From NCBI RefSeq assembly GCF_963169125.1, contig NC_084799.1, forward strand, positions 67,076,143-67,140,142: a stretch of 64,000 nt of DNA, given 5' to 3'. Shown piece by piece: positions 48,001-61,325 of this stretch. The notes below the pieces were generated by a model. The model had not been told where the DNA came from. It saw only the letters and a list, made by a program, of their open reading frames with translations, and did no database searches. The position numbers and the translations under genes are program-made. Source of the stretch: Humulus lupulus (taxonomy: Eukaryota; Streptophyta; Magnoliopsida; Rosales; Cannabaceae). Positions within the stretch are counted from its first letter, which is position 1. The number at the start of each line of letters is the position of its first letter.

Positions 48001-48859
48001 GATGTCAGATACATCGACCGAGTTACTAAGGACATTGAGACGTGACTCCTAGGGCGGACGCGCCGAGGTTATTCAAGGACCAGTGATCTCCTGTTTACCT
48101 CATAGGGTGACATGGACAACTAGCGTTCCATGCTCATCATGTATGCTGTATGATTGTGATATGATGATATGTCACATTTATGTTATGATATGTTGATATG
48201 TCACATTTATGTTATGATATGTTGATATGTCACATTTATGTTATGATATGTTGATATGTCACATTTATGTTATGATATGTTGATATGTCACATTTATGTT
48301 ATGATATGTTGATATGTCACATTTATGTTATGATATGTTGATATGTCACATTTATGTTATGTTATGATGAAATGTTACGATTATGTTATGATATACCATA
48401 ATGTTTTTAGATGAACGTTAGTATTTGGTTGTTTGTTGTTTTTCTTACTTGCTTATTTGCTTGTACTTCCTTACTGGGCTTTTAGCTCACCCCCTTACTT
48501 TCCTTCCAGGTAGAAAATAGGATTTCTCTATGGCACGCGTGGTGACGTGAGGAGTTCGTCATCATGGGGTGTATGGCGTGGGGCAATCCTATGGACGATA
48601 AAACGATCAACGGAGAATGCCATTTAAATTATGTTTTGTTTTAAGGGACTTTTTCCTAAATTATCAGTGGGACTATGTTATTTAACTTAATTGGTTTTCT
48701 TTGAACTCTGCATAAAAACCTATGTTTTATTTTAAACTTATGGCGCCAACTTGCATGATTTTAAATAAGTCCCCCTGAGACTTTAATAACGGATGGTATT
48801 CTTTTATAAGCTATGTTATGCCACTATTGTGTAAGTATTAGTTTAGGGCGTTCTTTACA
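44998..48859 (+). mobile_element. Tekay 3' LTR
   Basis: Near-identical to 35511-39364. Differences include one or two extra GA units in the microsatellite near 45720-45775 and scattered substitutions, slightly denser in the last 500 bases. The seven 29-bp repeats are conserved. Ends GCGTTCTTTACA before GTATG. Confidence 0.95.
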
Positions 48860-48864
48860 GTATG
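48860..48864. repeat. TSD of Tekay element (right), GTATG
   Basis: Matches 35506-35510. C3 sequence resumes afterwards. Confidence 0.93.
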
Positions 48865-49237
48865 TTTTATTTAGGGTTTTAGCTCACATTTCTTGAGGAA
48901 AAAAAGGGATAATAGTTTAGTGTTGGTTTGGGTCTTGATTCTTATTTTCTTCTCTGAGATGATGGATATGATGTTTACAAGTCAACAAAAGGAGAAAGGG
49001 GAGGTTTGACTTCTTGATTTTAATCTATAGTCCACCATATATCACCTTTATCCATATATCATCAATCCCCAAAAAATTTAAATACTACTTTTCATACAAA
49101 TTATTTGTTCCTATCAATAGGCTAAAGAAGCATACCTATTGAACTGACTCCTATATATATATAAAAATATATTTTTATAGTTTACTCTTTTTTACTATCA
49201 CTATATTGCTTCATGTCATAAAATTTTCTCTTTGCAG

Positions 49238-50712
<1,475 letters not shown>

Positions 50713-51056
50713 ACTCCTTGAATACTTAAAGAATATTTTGTTGTTGATGACAGTGTTGAATGTTTTAAACTAAATTGTGGATTGTTAATTCAATGTAGAA
50801 TGTTCTTACTTTTTGTTATTTGAAAATCAAGTTCATTTGATGATGCTAGTATATATTAGAAAGCTAATTTTAATTATATAAAATAATTTAAAATATAATA
50901 GAATAAATTAGTGTTATATAAATAAAATATATAACGAGAATTTAAACATATCTAAATATAACAATAATACGAAAATTGAGTTATAATATCTATTACAATA
51001 ACACTTTTTATGCAAAGAATTATGTTATGAAAACATCATTATATAACACAAATAAT
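50713..51056. other. C3 AT-rich stretch before the 3' end
   Basis: AT-rich, no coding signal, with increasing density of ATAAC/GTTAT words toward the element end. Confidence 0.5.
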
Positions 51057-51425
51057 GTGTTATACTAAAGTGTAGTATAACACAAAAAATGTGTTATACT
51101 AAAGTATAGTATAACACAAAAAATGTGTTATATTAAAGTGTAGTATAACACAAAAAAAGTGTTATACTAAAGTGTAGTATAACACAAAAAAAGTGTTATA
51201 TAATCGCTATAAATAACATAATTCAACAGTTGTCTATATATTAAAATAACACAGAAATTGTGTTATCGTTGACAGTACCATAACACATCTGTATAACACT
51301 GATAAAGTGTTATGTAAAGTACCCTGACCTACGATAACATAGTCGGTCTTAACACATCAGAAAGTGTTATCGTATGTTTTGATAACACATTTTTGGTGTT
51401 ATTAAAAGCATTTTTTCTTGTAGTG
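51057..51425. repeat. C3 subterminal palindromic repeats and 3'-type end
   Basis: Four units containing TTATACTAAAGTGTAGTATAA-type inverted repeats (51057-51185), then about 220 bases that match, in reverse complement, the first 220 bases of C2 (26581 onward), closing at GCATTTTTTCTTGTAGTG. This shows the C2 left end and C3 right end to be the same end type. Confidence 0.85.
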
Positions 51426-51428
51426 AGG
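51426..51428. repeat. TSD of C3 (right), AGG
   Basis: AGG directly after GTAGTG, matching 27757-27759. Confidence 0.87.
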
Positions 51429-51493
51429 GATCTGTCAATACAGTACAGATATCAAATTCTGCAAGAAAAAATTCATCATCAGGAGCTGCTTAC

Positions 51494-52786
51494 CTCTTCA
51501 CATGCAGAGTTCACAGTGTTCAAACTCTTTTTAAATTCTGAAATCTGTAAGACGATGAGAAGAATTATACAATATAGATTGTAATAATAATAATATTTTA
51601 ACCACCAATGAAAAGCATAAAAAATATCACCAAACCTGACAGTTGAGCTGAATCTTGAAAGAGAACACTCGCAATTTTGATTCCACTCTAGGAACTTTCA
51701 TCAACTCCATAAAATACTGAAATATTTAAAACATAACAAAATAAAAAATGACCTTTTGGGACTATTCCGGCCATGATAGAATTCAAAAGGTATCTATATG
51801 CTCTCAAATTGACAAGTAAATAGCTAAATTTAAACTGGACAATAATGATGTACAACAGTAGTAATTCCAAGTTTCTATTACATAAATTGTTTTTCTTTTA
51901 AGTAAATAAACAGAGGGAAATTAAAAGAAATAAAGGAGTTTGTAAGAAACTAATAAAATAAATCAATAAGTTCAAAACATTTTACTGTTGTGTACTTTAA
52001 TCATAGAAAGTCATTCATGGACAAGAAAAGATGAATAATGCTTCTTACCTGTTCACACTTTCCCAGGCTCTCCTTGTCACCTGTGTAACCCTGATAATCA
52101 TATATCATAAATGGTCATAGCCAGCAACAGAAAGAGTAACAGAACAAGTCATAATGCTGTATTTTGAAAGCTGAATTACTGACTTGCTAACAAACTGGTA
52201 AGGAGCACAATGTAACTTGCATTAAAGTCTCACCTTGAGAAGTTCCATCTCTTCTTTAGTAGGACAAAATTTTATTAGATTTTCCACCTGTTCAACATCT
52301 AATACTGATTCATCCATCGCTAGCACTGCAGCCTGAGAAGATGCATGCCACTAGTGTTAAGTAAACACAAAAAGAGTAACCAAACATGTTATTGTTCCAT
52401 ATTATCAAAACCTATAGAGGAAAAAGACTTCAAAAATATGTGAAACGAAAAAGGATAAAAATTATCCTTATATTTCATGTTTTGATCTCGCAAAATCCTA
52501 AATATGTGTTGTTTTCAGTCCCAGGCTGAAAGTACCGATTGCCCATACGTAATGAAAGAAAAATAGACAAATCAAATTAAGTTAACCAACCCATTATCAC
52601 AGGATTTCATTTAAGAATTCTATATCAAAGAATCTGTATCCACATTGAAGAGATAAAACTATCCATATCTCCAGATTATTCAAGTAAAAATAAGATCTTC
52701 AAGTAGAAGTTTACCATCATATCAAGAAGCGGCATCTTAACTTTTGTGAGCATAATTTCAGTGTTGTTTGCCCTCCTCAGGTCAAT
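51494..52786 (-). pseudogene. class II formin FH2-domain exons (captured fragment)
   Basis: Formins nucleate and elongate actin filaments through the FH2 domain. Minus-strand exons in native order: 52715-52786 (IDLRRANNTEIMLTKVKMPL, LDMM), 52234-52332 (AAVLAMDESVLDVEQVENLI, KFCPTKEEMELLK), 52049-52090 (GYTGDKESLGKCEQ), 51636-51716 (YFMELMKVPRVESKLRVFSF, KIQLNCQ) and 51494-51544 (ISEFKKSLNTVNSACEE). All are in whole codons with AG and GT borders and no stop. The next exon is at 27606-27683, beyond C3. The N-terminal PTEN-like and FH1 parts and the end of FH2 are missing. Reads away from the CT-rich end of C2. Confidence 0.92.
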
Positions 52787-55700
52787 CTAGAGGATGTAAC
52801 ATGGAAACAAATGGGACAGAAGTAACATCATAAATATCAGAATGCAAAAGAATAAAAAGAAATATCAATGAGAAAGGAAATCCTTTTTTACAAGGACACT
52901 GAATCATTCACGAAATGTATCTAACAATTGTAACAAGATCAGAAAAGCAAAGAAGAAGAAGAAAGAAAAGAACAGAGCAGAAAGGACCATGATAGGAACC
53001 CAAATAGAAAGCTTTCTGCCTCAATTCAATATATGACATATCATATTTGACAACCACTGTCTTTTTACAGATTGAAACTTAGAATCAATAAAGAGATTGT
53101 CAAGCCCTTGGGGCTGGTTTTGGCAGTGGAGTAGAGTGGTGTCTAGCCAACACCTCATTCGAACCACGTATGTGTTTGTGTTCCTCTTTATGTTTCATTT
53201 CTTTTTTGATTTGATTCCTTGATTAAACCAGTTTTGTCTTTAAGATTGATTATTGATCAATTGTTTTCTGGTTTATGGTGTGTTTTTTGGTTTATGGTGT
53301 GTTGATTTTCACTACAATTTATCAAATATATATCATCACCACAATTTTGGTTATAGTTAATTGCACTTTTTACATGAATAATAAACTATTGTATTTAGAC
53401 AGTTAAATGCACACAAACATAGATAACCTGAAACAAATTTCATTAAAAAAAATCAACAAAGAAAATCATGAAGAGCCGAACAAAAGCATAGCAATCAACC
53501 TTAAAAATGGCAAAAATATGGTATAAAGGGAAATGAAAAAGGACACCTGAGAGATAATTTGTTTTGTTGAATTCTAAGATTATTTGAATAACTTTTTTTA
53601 TAGTTAGCTTTATAAATAGATCTCTTTTCTTTTCTCATTTTGAATATGCATATAATTAAATAATAACAATTACTTCTTTCATTAAGAAATCATCTCTCTT
53701 AGTTTCAGACCATCCTATTATTTCATATTCTATCAAATTTTTCCAGCAAAAGAAAAAAAAAACATAACACACCAATAGTCATTGGTGTTCAGAAACAGAG
53801 CATTTCATCAATGAAATAAACTTATTAGATAAGTTATGGATGTATAAATATAAAATATATATAAATTATGCATTGATTTTTTAACTAGTATTGTAAGCTA
53901 CATAACACATATATGTAACACAAATACAAATTATGAACTAACAAATAGACTAAACAATTATTTTGATAGAAATAGAATACTTACCCCTTTTTTCAACTCA
54001 TAAATGATTAATGCCATAACCTCGCAAGGAGACAGCAACTCCAAAGCATTGTCGAACAAAACAGATCATTGTGAATATTATTGGAAAGTTAATTTCATGA
54101 CTTTTATTTAATTTGAACCTTTTTTTTATGAATATTTCATAGACTACTTGTCCCAAATTCTTGGTCTGCATTCTGTTTTGGTATTTTCAGAAACCAAACA
54201 AAATAAAATTCTTGACATAGATCATGATCAGCAATATACTTAGGAAAGTAAAATTAAATTGAGTGTGCCTCATCATGAAGATAGGAGATATTTTGTTTGT
54301 ACAAGATACTTCTTTTGAATTAACTAGAGAACAAAATTATGTTGTACTTTTGACAATTCTCTCGGAATTTTTTTAAAGAAGTCGTCACATAAAAAAATGT
54401 TTATATTCTTTTATCAAAGTTATATTTCAAACGAGGATAAAGCCTTTTCTCTAATCATAAACCCTTCTTGCTGCTTTTCTTATATTTGTTTCATTGTCAC
54501 TCATTGAGTGCTAGTTATTGTCATGAATTTTACTTTTTATTCCCTAAATCTAAATAACAAATTATTTGGTCTTTGACTTCCGAAATGACCAATTAAAAGA
54601 AATGATTGACTGGTGACTATCAAAGAAATATTCATCAAAAGCAGTGTCTTTATTTATTTAGAGGGATTATCAGGGACCTGAAACGGCTCTGTGATCAAGA
54701 AATGTAAAATAACAATTCTAAATTTGCTTTACTATTTTTCAGGAAAACTAGTAAAACTTATTCACTTATTCAATACCAACAACTACTGGTAGTCTTCTTA
54801 TGAATAAATGGTTTGTATTAGAACTTTGTGATTAATTCTAAGTATTTATAATATAAAGGTCATGTAATATTGGTATACTAAAGGCTAAAACAAGCTTTTG
54901 GACCAACTTAAACCCTTACCTTTCCCTTACTTCTCCTTATTTATAAGAAAAATAAACAAAGATGAGAAGGTACATGTTTGTTTGTGGATATATATACATA
55001 TTGTAACAAGTAAACAAATACATTTGCATAACTTTCTTGTACTATGTCAATCATTATGCAATACATTCCACTAGTAAAAAAACCTATATTTTTAAATCCA
55101 TATACGAGTAAAAGAAAGACACAACAAACATTGTTAAAAAAAATCAGCTACTTATAAAAGACCATTGACCAATAATGAAGGAAATGATAGACTCTTTCTG
55201 TTAGCACTATAATACATTGTCAAGGTTTTAAGAGACTATATATAGAGAGTCATCATAAGCTAAAAAGAAGAAAGGAGCCTTTGGGTTTTAAAAATAGAGA
55301 AAGAATGACAAGTTGTACTATAACTATAGACCAGAAGTACATAACTATAGTGTACCAAACAATTAGATGTATGTATCTGACCATGAACAGTAGTAAATAT
55401 GACACAATCCACAAAGAAAACAAACAAAGCAGATAGATTGCCATCACTAGTCAAAAGGCCCACATAATGCAAGATATGTCTAACAATATTAAACGAAGAA
55501 TGCAATCAATGTCAGAGGAAACCAATGAAAGTATTAAATTTAAATCCTATAAAGATAGATGACAACTCACATTCTTTTAAAGCTTTTGAGATTCTCTCCT
55601 GTCTATGTTCTGAATGTGAAATTGGTAGGAATTACAAGGAAAAAAAACCTGTCAAGAACTGAAAAACACATTGTTTTGTAAAGGACTTCTGAACAGAATG

Positions 55701-55854
55701 GAATTTCTTCCTTTCTTTCTATTTCAGACTAAGGTTGTCTTACATTTGACTGAAGCCAATGTTCTTCTTAAACCTGTTGAAGCTGATAACACTGGAAATG
55801 TGGATAGAAAAAGAGAATAATTATTCAAACTGAAGAGCTCAAAGCATGTTCCTG
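52787..55854 (-). other. C2 internal region, mostly intron-like
   Basis: About 3 kb of AT-rich sequence between the formin and potassium-transporter fragments. One minus-strand exon-like piece (about 53985-54055) encodes DNALELLSPCEVMALIIYEL, KKG with a GTAAG donor; I cannot assign it. A longer open frame near 55253-55505 is hydrophobic but has no family signature I recognise and is probably intronic. Confidence 0.45.
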
Positions 55855-56438
55855 CTAGAAATAATAAGACAAGATGATAAGGACTCTCAAACAAAAAAGA
55901 GGAGTAAGAACTCCATTGCTAATTGCTATGCAGGCACCGAACAAAGCCAAGAACAACATCAGATAATGGATGCTTTTGTGTTTGGCAATGGCTCTTCTTG
56001 CCCTGGATTCCACCTTGGTCTTAAAAGGACTTTCTTCCTCATACTGCATAACTTCCTTTGCACTTGTGTCACTTGGGAGCAAACCCACTTTGGCATGCCT
56101 GCATAAGATTGAGTACAAAGCAAAAGTACCACCTACAAGAATTTGTCCAAAGTTTAATCAATCCTAGCAGAACAGCTCTCAATAGTTACTTAAATGCAAC
56201 ACAATTAATTACCTTCTCCATCATCATCAGCTCTCAGTACTAAAAGGGCATATTTCAGCAACGAAATGATGGTCATAGTCCAGAAAATAAAGGAAAAAAG
56301 GCCATAAGCTGTCTCATCTGATACAAACTCTTTTTGATGAACTGTCCCAAACACATATAGAGGAGTTGAACTTAATTGACCATAGATGACTCCAAGGCAT
56401 TGAAATGAAAAAAGAAGGGTATGCATCCATGTCTCAGT
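55855..56438 (-). pseudogene. HAK/KUP/KT potassium transporter fragment
   Basis: These plasma- or vacuolar-membrane transporters move K+. Exon 56213-56438 encodes the first membrane segments: LGVIYGQLSSTPLYVF (family G-V-V-Y-G-D-L-S-T-S-P-L-Y), then LFSFIFWTMTIISLLKYALL, VLRADDDGEG. The next exon (to 56132) reads GTFALYSILCRHAKVGLLPS, then FLALFGACIAISNGVLTP, after which homology stops and a stop follows near 55855. Two normally conserved residues differ: D to Q in Y-G-D-L-S, and D to N in G-D-G-V-L-T-P. Further helices are missing. It reads from the CT-rich end of C2, upstream of the formin exons. Confidence 0.88.
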
Positions 56439-57124
56439 CTGCATATAATCACGTTAAGAAATTAGCTTAAAAAACTGATCATAACTTGCCTATTTACAAC
56501 ACCATATCACAACTCGAATCAGCCAAAGATAGCTGACTATGATCGAACACTTAACATTCTTATTGAATGTAAGACTCTTAGCTATGCAACTTGATTGGTT
56601 TTTAGAAAAATTGTAGTATTGAACATCAGATAAAAGCATATATCCACTGTAGCTAATTCTTAATTCAAGAACAAAGTAATTACAATTTTACAAAAAATTA
56701 AATGGTGGGTTACTAATAATCTTACTTTGTGTTTGAATTTGTGCAACAAGTTCGAGATTGATAGAACATTCATGCTCAATCAGATCTCTATTCTGTGAAG
56801 TTCTTTAGTGTTGAAAATACATTTTCTCACTATCAACCATATTAACATCTGTTTCAAAAATATGGGTACAAATTTTTTCTTTACTGTAATATAAACATAT
56901 TCATATAACATGCTACTACATCTAACTTTGCAAACAATCATATAAAATAGTGTTTATATTATGATATTATGATAGCCAATAGTGTTTATTCAAATTAAAT
57001 CAACTTTTATGATTGCAGTGAAACTTTCCAAGGTTATCTTGAAGTCTTAAAATTTTGGACAAGTTTTAAATGTATCCCTATTAATTCAACTTATCAAATC
57101 ATTTGTATATATTTTTGGACGGCT
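56439..57124. other. C2 internal region, nothing recognised
   Basis: About 690 bases of AT-rich DNA between the transporter fragment and the receptor-kinase fragment, with no coding or repeat structure that I can support. Confidence 0.5.
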
Positions 57125-57568
57125 ATGATCTATGATTTTGGGCTGGCAAAGCTACTCATGCCAGACCAAACAAGAACTATGACAAGGGTAAGAGGGACAA
57201 GAGGGTACTTGGCCCCTGAATGGCAAAAGAACTTTCCAATCTCTGTTAAAATAGATGTTTATAGCTATGGGATAGTTATCTTGGAAATTATATGTTGCAG
57301 GTCCAATTTGGAAGTTAATGTGGAAGATACTGATGAGATTGTTCTAGCTTGCTGGGTTTACAAGTGCTTTTCCTCTATCGAGCTGGATAGGCTTATGATT
57401 GGTGAAGAAGTTGATAAGAAGACATTGGAGAACATGGTGAAGGCGGGTTTGTGGTGCATTCAAGATGATCCAACTCTTCGTCCATCAGTGAAAAGTGTGA
57501 TGTTGATGTTAGAAGGGACTGAAATCTCTGTTCCTCCATGCCCAACTTATTCCCCCAATTTTGTGTGA
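57125..57568 (+). pseudogene. G-type lectin S-receptor-like kinase, C-terminal kinase fragment
   Basis: 147 open codons cover the C-terminal half of a receptor-like Ser/Thr kinase: YDFGLAKLLMPDQTRT (D-F-G and activation loop), GTRGYLAPEWQKNFPISVKI, DVYSYGIVILEIICCRSN, GEEVDKKTLENMVKAGLWCI, RPSVKSVMLMLEGTEISVPP, ending in a natural-looking TGA. The extracellular B-lectin domains, membrane helix, P-loop and H-R-D-x-x-x-x-N catalytic loop are absent. It is on the plus strand, the only captured fragment here opposed to its element's CT-rich end. It may be one exon, as LecRK-type genes often lack introns. Confidence 0.9.
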
Positions 57569-57739
57569 TTTGTATCAAAACAGATTGCTTCTAACGATGT
57601 CTCGTTTACGTGATTTGTATGTTCATTTCAAGGAGAAATTTTTAAAAATCTGTAATCTAAATACTAAAACAAAGTGATTATTGGTTGAGAAAAGATTATC
57701 AATATACATATATAGACCATAAACTTGGAACTAACTTGG

Positions 57740-58335
57740 TACAAGACCGTCGTAGACCCACCAGTCAAGCCACGCCGTAGACCCACCGCCGCAAGCACCG
57801 TCGCACCCACGAGTCGAGCCTCCTTGTCACATGACCTAAGCCGTGGGCCCCCATCACCTTGTTACAAACCTGCAAACAAACAGAGAGAAAGGAAGAAAGA
57901 TTGAATGAGAGAGTAGCTCAGAGAGAAAGATAGAGCGAGAGAGAGTTACCGTTGAAGAATGATGTCGCCGCACTGTCCCTCTCCAAAGCTAGTTTCCGAG
58001 AGAAGCCCCTGCACCCTTCCATTCACCCGTCGACCATGTGAAAGAAATAGAGGCAGAAGGACAGAGAGAAAAGATATCGAGAGAGTGACCGGATGTATGA
58101 GAGAGGCGGAACGGCTAGGGTAGAGAGAGCTGAGAGGAAAAAGAGGGAGAGAGAGAGAGAGGGCGGCGCACCGTATGGAGTGACGAAGGAAGAAAGAGTG
58201 AAAAAATGTATGTGGCGGGCTCCCAAAAAAATTACCCCCTTTTTCATTAACTTTGCCACATATATAATATTTTGCATAACACTTTTTTATTAGTATTATA
58301 TTCATGTGTTATAAAAGTGGGTATTTGGTGTAGTG
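57740..58335 (-). promoter_or_regulatory. C2 CT-rich leader / putative promoter-5'UTR end
   Basis: Read on the minus strand from 58335: CACTACACCAAATACCC, an AT-rich stretch with TATA-like words near 58260, then C/T tracts (CTCTCTCTCTCTCTCCC near 58160-58145) and a GC-richer part near 57750-57850. This matches the plan of the 5' ends of C1 and C3. Open frames here on both strands are microsatellite-driven. Confidence 0.5.
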
Positions 58336-58338
58336 TAT
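58336..58338. repeat. TSD of C2 (right), TAT
   Basis: TAT follows GTAGTG and matches 26578-26580; integrase sequence resumes at 58339. Confidence 0.88.
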
Positions 58339-59149
58339 GTCTCTAAGTGGGTTGAAGCCGCTTCCTATTTGACTAATGATTCCAAGGTGGTCATGAGGTT
58401 TTTACATAACCATATTTTCACTAGATTTGGCACCCCAAGGGCTATCATAAGCAATGAGGGAACCCATTTTGTGAACAAGGTGTTGGCTAGTTTATTGGCT
58501 AAGTATAGTGTGAAGCATAAGGTGGCTACGGCATACCATCCTCAAACCAATGGCCAAGCGGAATTGTCAAACAGAGAAATAAAGGGTGTGCTTGAAAAGG
58601 TGGTGAATCCGAATCACAAGGATTGGTCTAAGAGGTTGAATGATGCTTTATGGGCCTATTGAAAGACATTTAAAACTCCATTGGGGATGTCTTCTTATCG
58701 CCTAGTGTTTGGAAAAGCATGTCACTTGCCAGTAGAACTTGAACATAGAGCTTATTGGGCACTCCAACAACTCAATCTAGACTTGCAACTTGCGGAGGAG
58801 AAAAGAATGTTACAACTTGATGAGTTGGAAGAAATGCGGTTGTTTTCATATGAGAATGCAAAACTTTATCAGGAAAAGACCAAGATGTGGCATGACAAGC
58901 ATATCCAACCCCGTTCATTTGAGGAAGGGCAGCAAGTTTTATTATTCAATTCTTGACTCAAGTTGTTTCCTGGGAAGCTCATGTCTAGGTGGTCTGGGTC
59001 GTTCACTATTACCATGGTGTATGCTCATGGGGCTGTGGAATTGAGAGGAAATGAAGGAGGTGAATTCAAAGTCAATGGGCAGAGGTTGAACCACTATTGG
59101 GGTGGTGAGGTTGAGCATAGCAAGACCTCGCTCACCTTAGTTGATCCTT
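58339..59149 (+). pseudogene. pol: Athila-like pol, part 3: integrase catalytic core and C-terminus
   Basis: Continues the integrase after C2: [20 protein letters not shown], then [20 protein letters not shown] (second acidic region, with N before E-G where relatives have D) and [20 protein letters not shown] (catalytic Glu). TGA codons at about 58660 and 58954 interrupt it, the second where relatives have Arg. After the core comes [20 protein letters not shown] and a C-terminal module (LFPGKLMSRWSGSFTITMVY) ending near 59149. Decayed. Confidence 0.9.
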
Positions 59150-60296
59150 GAAAAATCATGTTCTTGAGCTGCTGTGCTTAAAGTTACATTTGGAGAGCAG
59201 CTAAATTATACAATATAATATATAGTGTTTCATTTCTATTGTTCTTGTTTTTTTTCACCTCTTGCCTTCATTGTCTATGTTTTGGATTTGAATAAATTCA
59301 AGTATGGGGTGGCTGTGAGGATTCAGGTAGTTCCACGGGTCAATTGCAGTGTATTTGGACATGTTTCAGGTCGGGACTTGGTTATATTTATGGCTTGTTT
59401 GCGTATCATTTGATTTTGGAAGGTCTGGAAGTAATGTTGCAGCATTGGTGATAGGCAAAATTCTGGGAAATTTTAAGCTCCAAGACTTTTTAAGAAAATT
59501 TGGGAAAATTTAGAAATTACCCCCCTAATAAAAAATTATTTTGTTTACATATCCCTAGTTTCACCATCACTTCCAGCCACAACCCGAAACCCACCTCTCA
59601 GCCACGCCCAGCTCCGATCTCCCCCACCACTTGACCCAGCCACCACGAACCCACGACCGCGGCTCCCACCACCCCTCGCCGACCCAACCCAGTCGACCTA
59701 CACACCCAGCCCCTCCCAGCCACCACGAACCCACAGCCGCGCTATCCCGTTGACCCACGAACCCAGTCACCACGGAACCCATAACCCACCTAATCTCATA
59801 ACTTGAACCCCATCTCCATCTCTCTAGCCCACGTACCCAAACCCCCGGCCCCGACCTCCAAGCCATGACCCAGCCACCATGGAACCCACGAACCACCTAG
59901 CCTCGATGGACAGTGAAGCCCCACTCGAGCATCCACTCCTATCCTTGTTCATGTTTGTCCACCTCGAGAGACTCGCAGCCTCCAGCTTCACCATATATAT
60001 TTCAGGGTACTCTCTTCTATTTTGGCTCACACTAGCCTTCTTAGTCGAATTTTTTGTGTAATTTTCATGGAGTTTGGTACTTTGAGCTGCTGATCTTCTG
60101 TTATACTATATTGTGATCTACTGTGAAGAATTTCTCTTTGTGGGGAGGAACTTATTTGAGTTGAGTTCTACTTAAGATTATCGGCTGGTTTATTATTGAT
60201 TGGAACGTGGGGTTGAAATTTTGTGGCATTATTGGTAAAGTTCTAGAGCTATGGTGATAATTTCTTGGGGTTTTGTTGTGTTTCATTGTCGTTATC
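59150..60296 (+). other. Athila spacer between pol and the extra ORF, with Pro/Thr-type C-rich block
   Basis: Contains a C-rich block (about 59565-59935) with repeated CCACGAACCCA and CCCAGCCACCA words, which reads as Pro/His/Thr-rich in all plus frames and has no clear start. The remainder is AT-rich leader-like sequence up to the ATG at 60297. Probably a leader for the downstream ORF; no gene supported. Confidence 0.5.
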
Positions 60297-61325
60297 ATGC
60301 CGAAAACTAAAGGTTCCAAGGCTGCCAAGGCTCGGCAGCCCAAGAAATTCCACTGTGATGAAGCTGAGCAACGCTTCCATGATTTATTTGCCACTAAACA
60401 GTTGATGTGTGAAAGAGGTTTTTAGGTTTCTAGCTCTAATTCAGAAGCCTTGCCAGATTATGTCGCCAATGTGATAGCTCAGACAAATTGGACAACTTTT
60501 TGTCAACAACAATCTAATCGATGAAGAAGTGGTTCGCGAGTTCTATGCTAATCTTATTTCATCAGACCAAGTGATTGTTATGGTGTGCGAACAGCTTGTC
60601 CCGTTCTCTGCTGTTACCATTAACCAACTATTCAGATTAGAAGATATGGAAGATGACTAGTCATCTCTGCTCCTGGCAGCAAGTGGAAAATTCTTCAAGA
60701 AGGAGCTCATAAGTGCAAGCATGGCGATTTAATCCTCGCTGCTGCGATGTGGTTCTATTTCATTCGGTACAGCTTCATGCCTACAACCCATACCACCCAC
60801 TTGTTGTTCTCGCGCTCTCTGCTCCTTTACTATTTATTGGCTGGAAAAACAATCAATGTGGGGCGCATACTTGAGCAACAAATCAGGGAGCGCTCTCAGA
60901 AACGTGCTGGAGAGTCATTCTTGCCATGCTTGATCTCTAACTTATGTTTGGCAGCAGGGGTGCCCTTGTCTACTTCTGTTGGTCCCAGTCGCCGTAAAGA
61001 CATTAGTCCTACTTGCATTCAGAAAATCCTTCATCTGAGTAGTCACTCTACTTCAGCTCCAGCCTCCTCTAGTTCAGCCCCTAGTGTTAGTCCATTGAAC
61101 ACTCAAGTGATGGACCTGCTGCATACAATCTATGCCAATCAGCAGGCCTATTGGAAGTATGCTAAGGTGCGAGATTAATCCTTTCGGGATGCGCTAGAGA
61201 GACAATTTCCTGACGCCTTGCGCACTTGGTTTCCGTTCCCCGAGTACATTCTGGTCCCTCATGAAGCATTTGGTAGTCAAGAGAGCGATGATTCTGATGA
61301 GGAAGATGCTGCGGGAAGCGACTAG
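60297..61325 (+). pseudogene. Athila-type extra ORF ('putative plant transposon protein' domain), degenerate
   Basis: Opens MPKTKGSKAAKARQPKKFHC, then EAEQRFHDLFATKQLMCERGF and a TAG near 60423. Later segments in shifting frames include VREFYANLISSDQVIVMV, WFYFIRYSFMPTTHTTHLLF, LLYYLLAGKTINVGRILEQQ and FLPCLISNLCLAAGVPL, the conserved block of the Athila ORF annotated as putative plant transposon protein. It ends with an acidic tail (SDDSDEEDAAGSD) and TAG at 61323. Position after pol is where Athila elements carry env-like or accessory ORFs. Role unknown; no signal peptide or membrane span is evident. Confidence 0.8.

Larger units (their letters stand above)
35511..48859 (+). mobile_element. 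complete Tekay/Del-type chromovirus (Ty3/gypsy), young
   Basis: The element is 13.35 kb long with LTRs of 3854 and 3862 bp, a tRNA-Met PBS, an extra leader ORF, gag-pol in a single frame and a polypurine tract, flanked by perfect GTATG duplications. By eye the LTRs differ at only about two dozen positions plus microsatellite length, which points to a recent insertion. Very long LTRs, a single CCHC zinc knuckle and a chromodomain-like integrase C-terminus fit the Tekay/Del clade. Three in-frame TAG codons in the gag-pro region make this copy defective unless read through. The same family produced solo LTRs 1 and 2. Confidence 0.95.

Noticed and set aside
53097..53170. Possible captured exon near GGGGCTGGTTTTGGCAGTGG
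   Set aside because: No clear splice borders or recognisable peptide in any frame.
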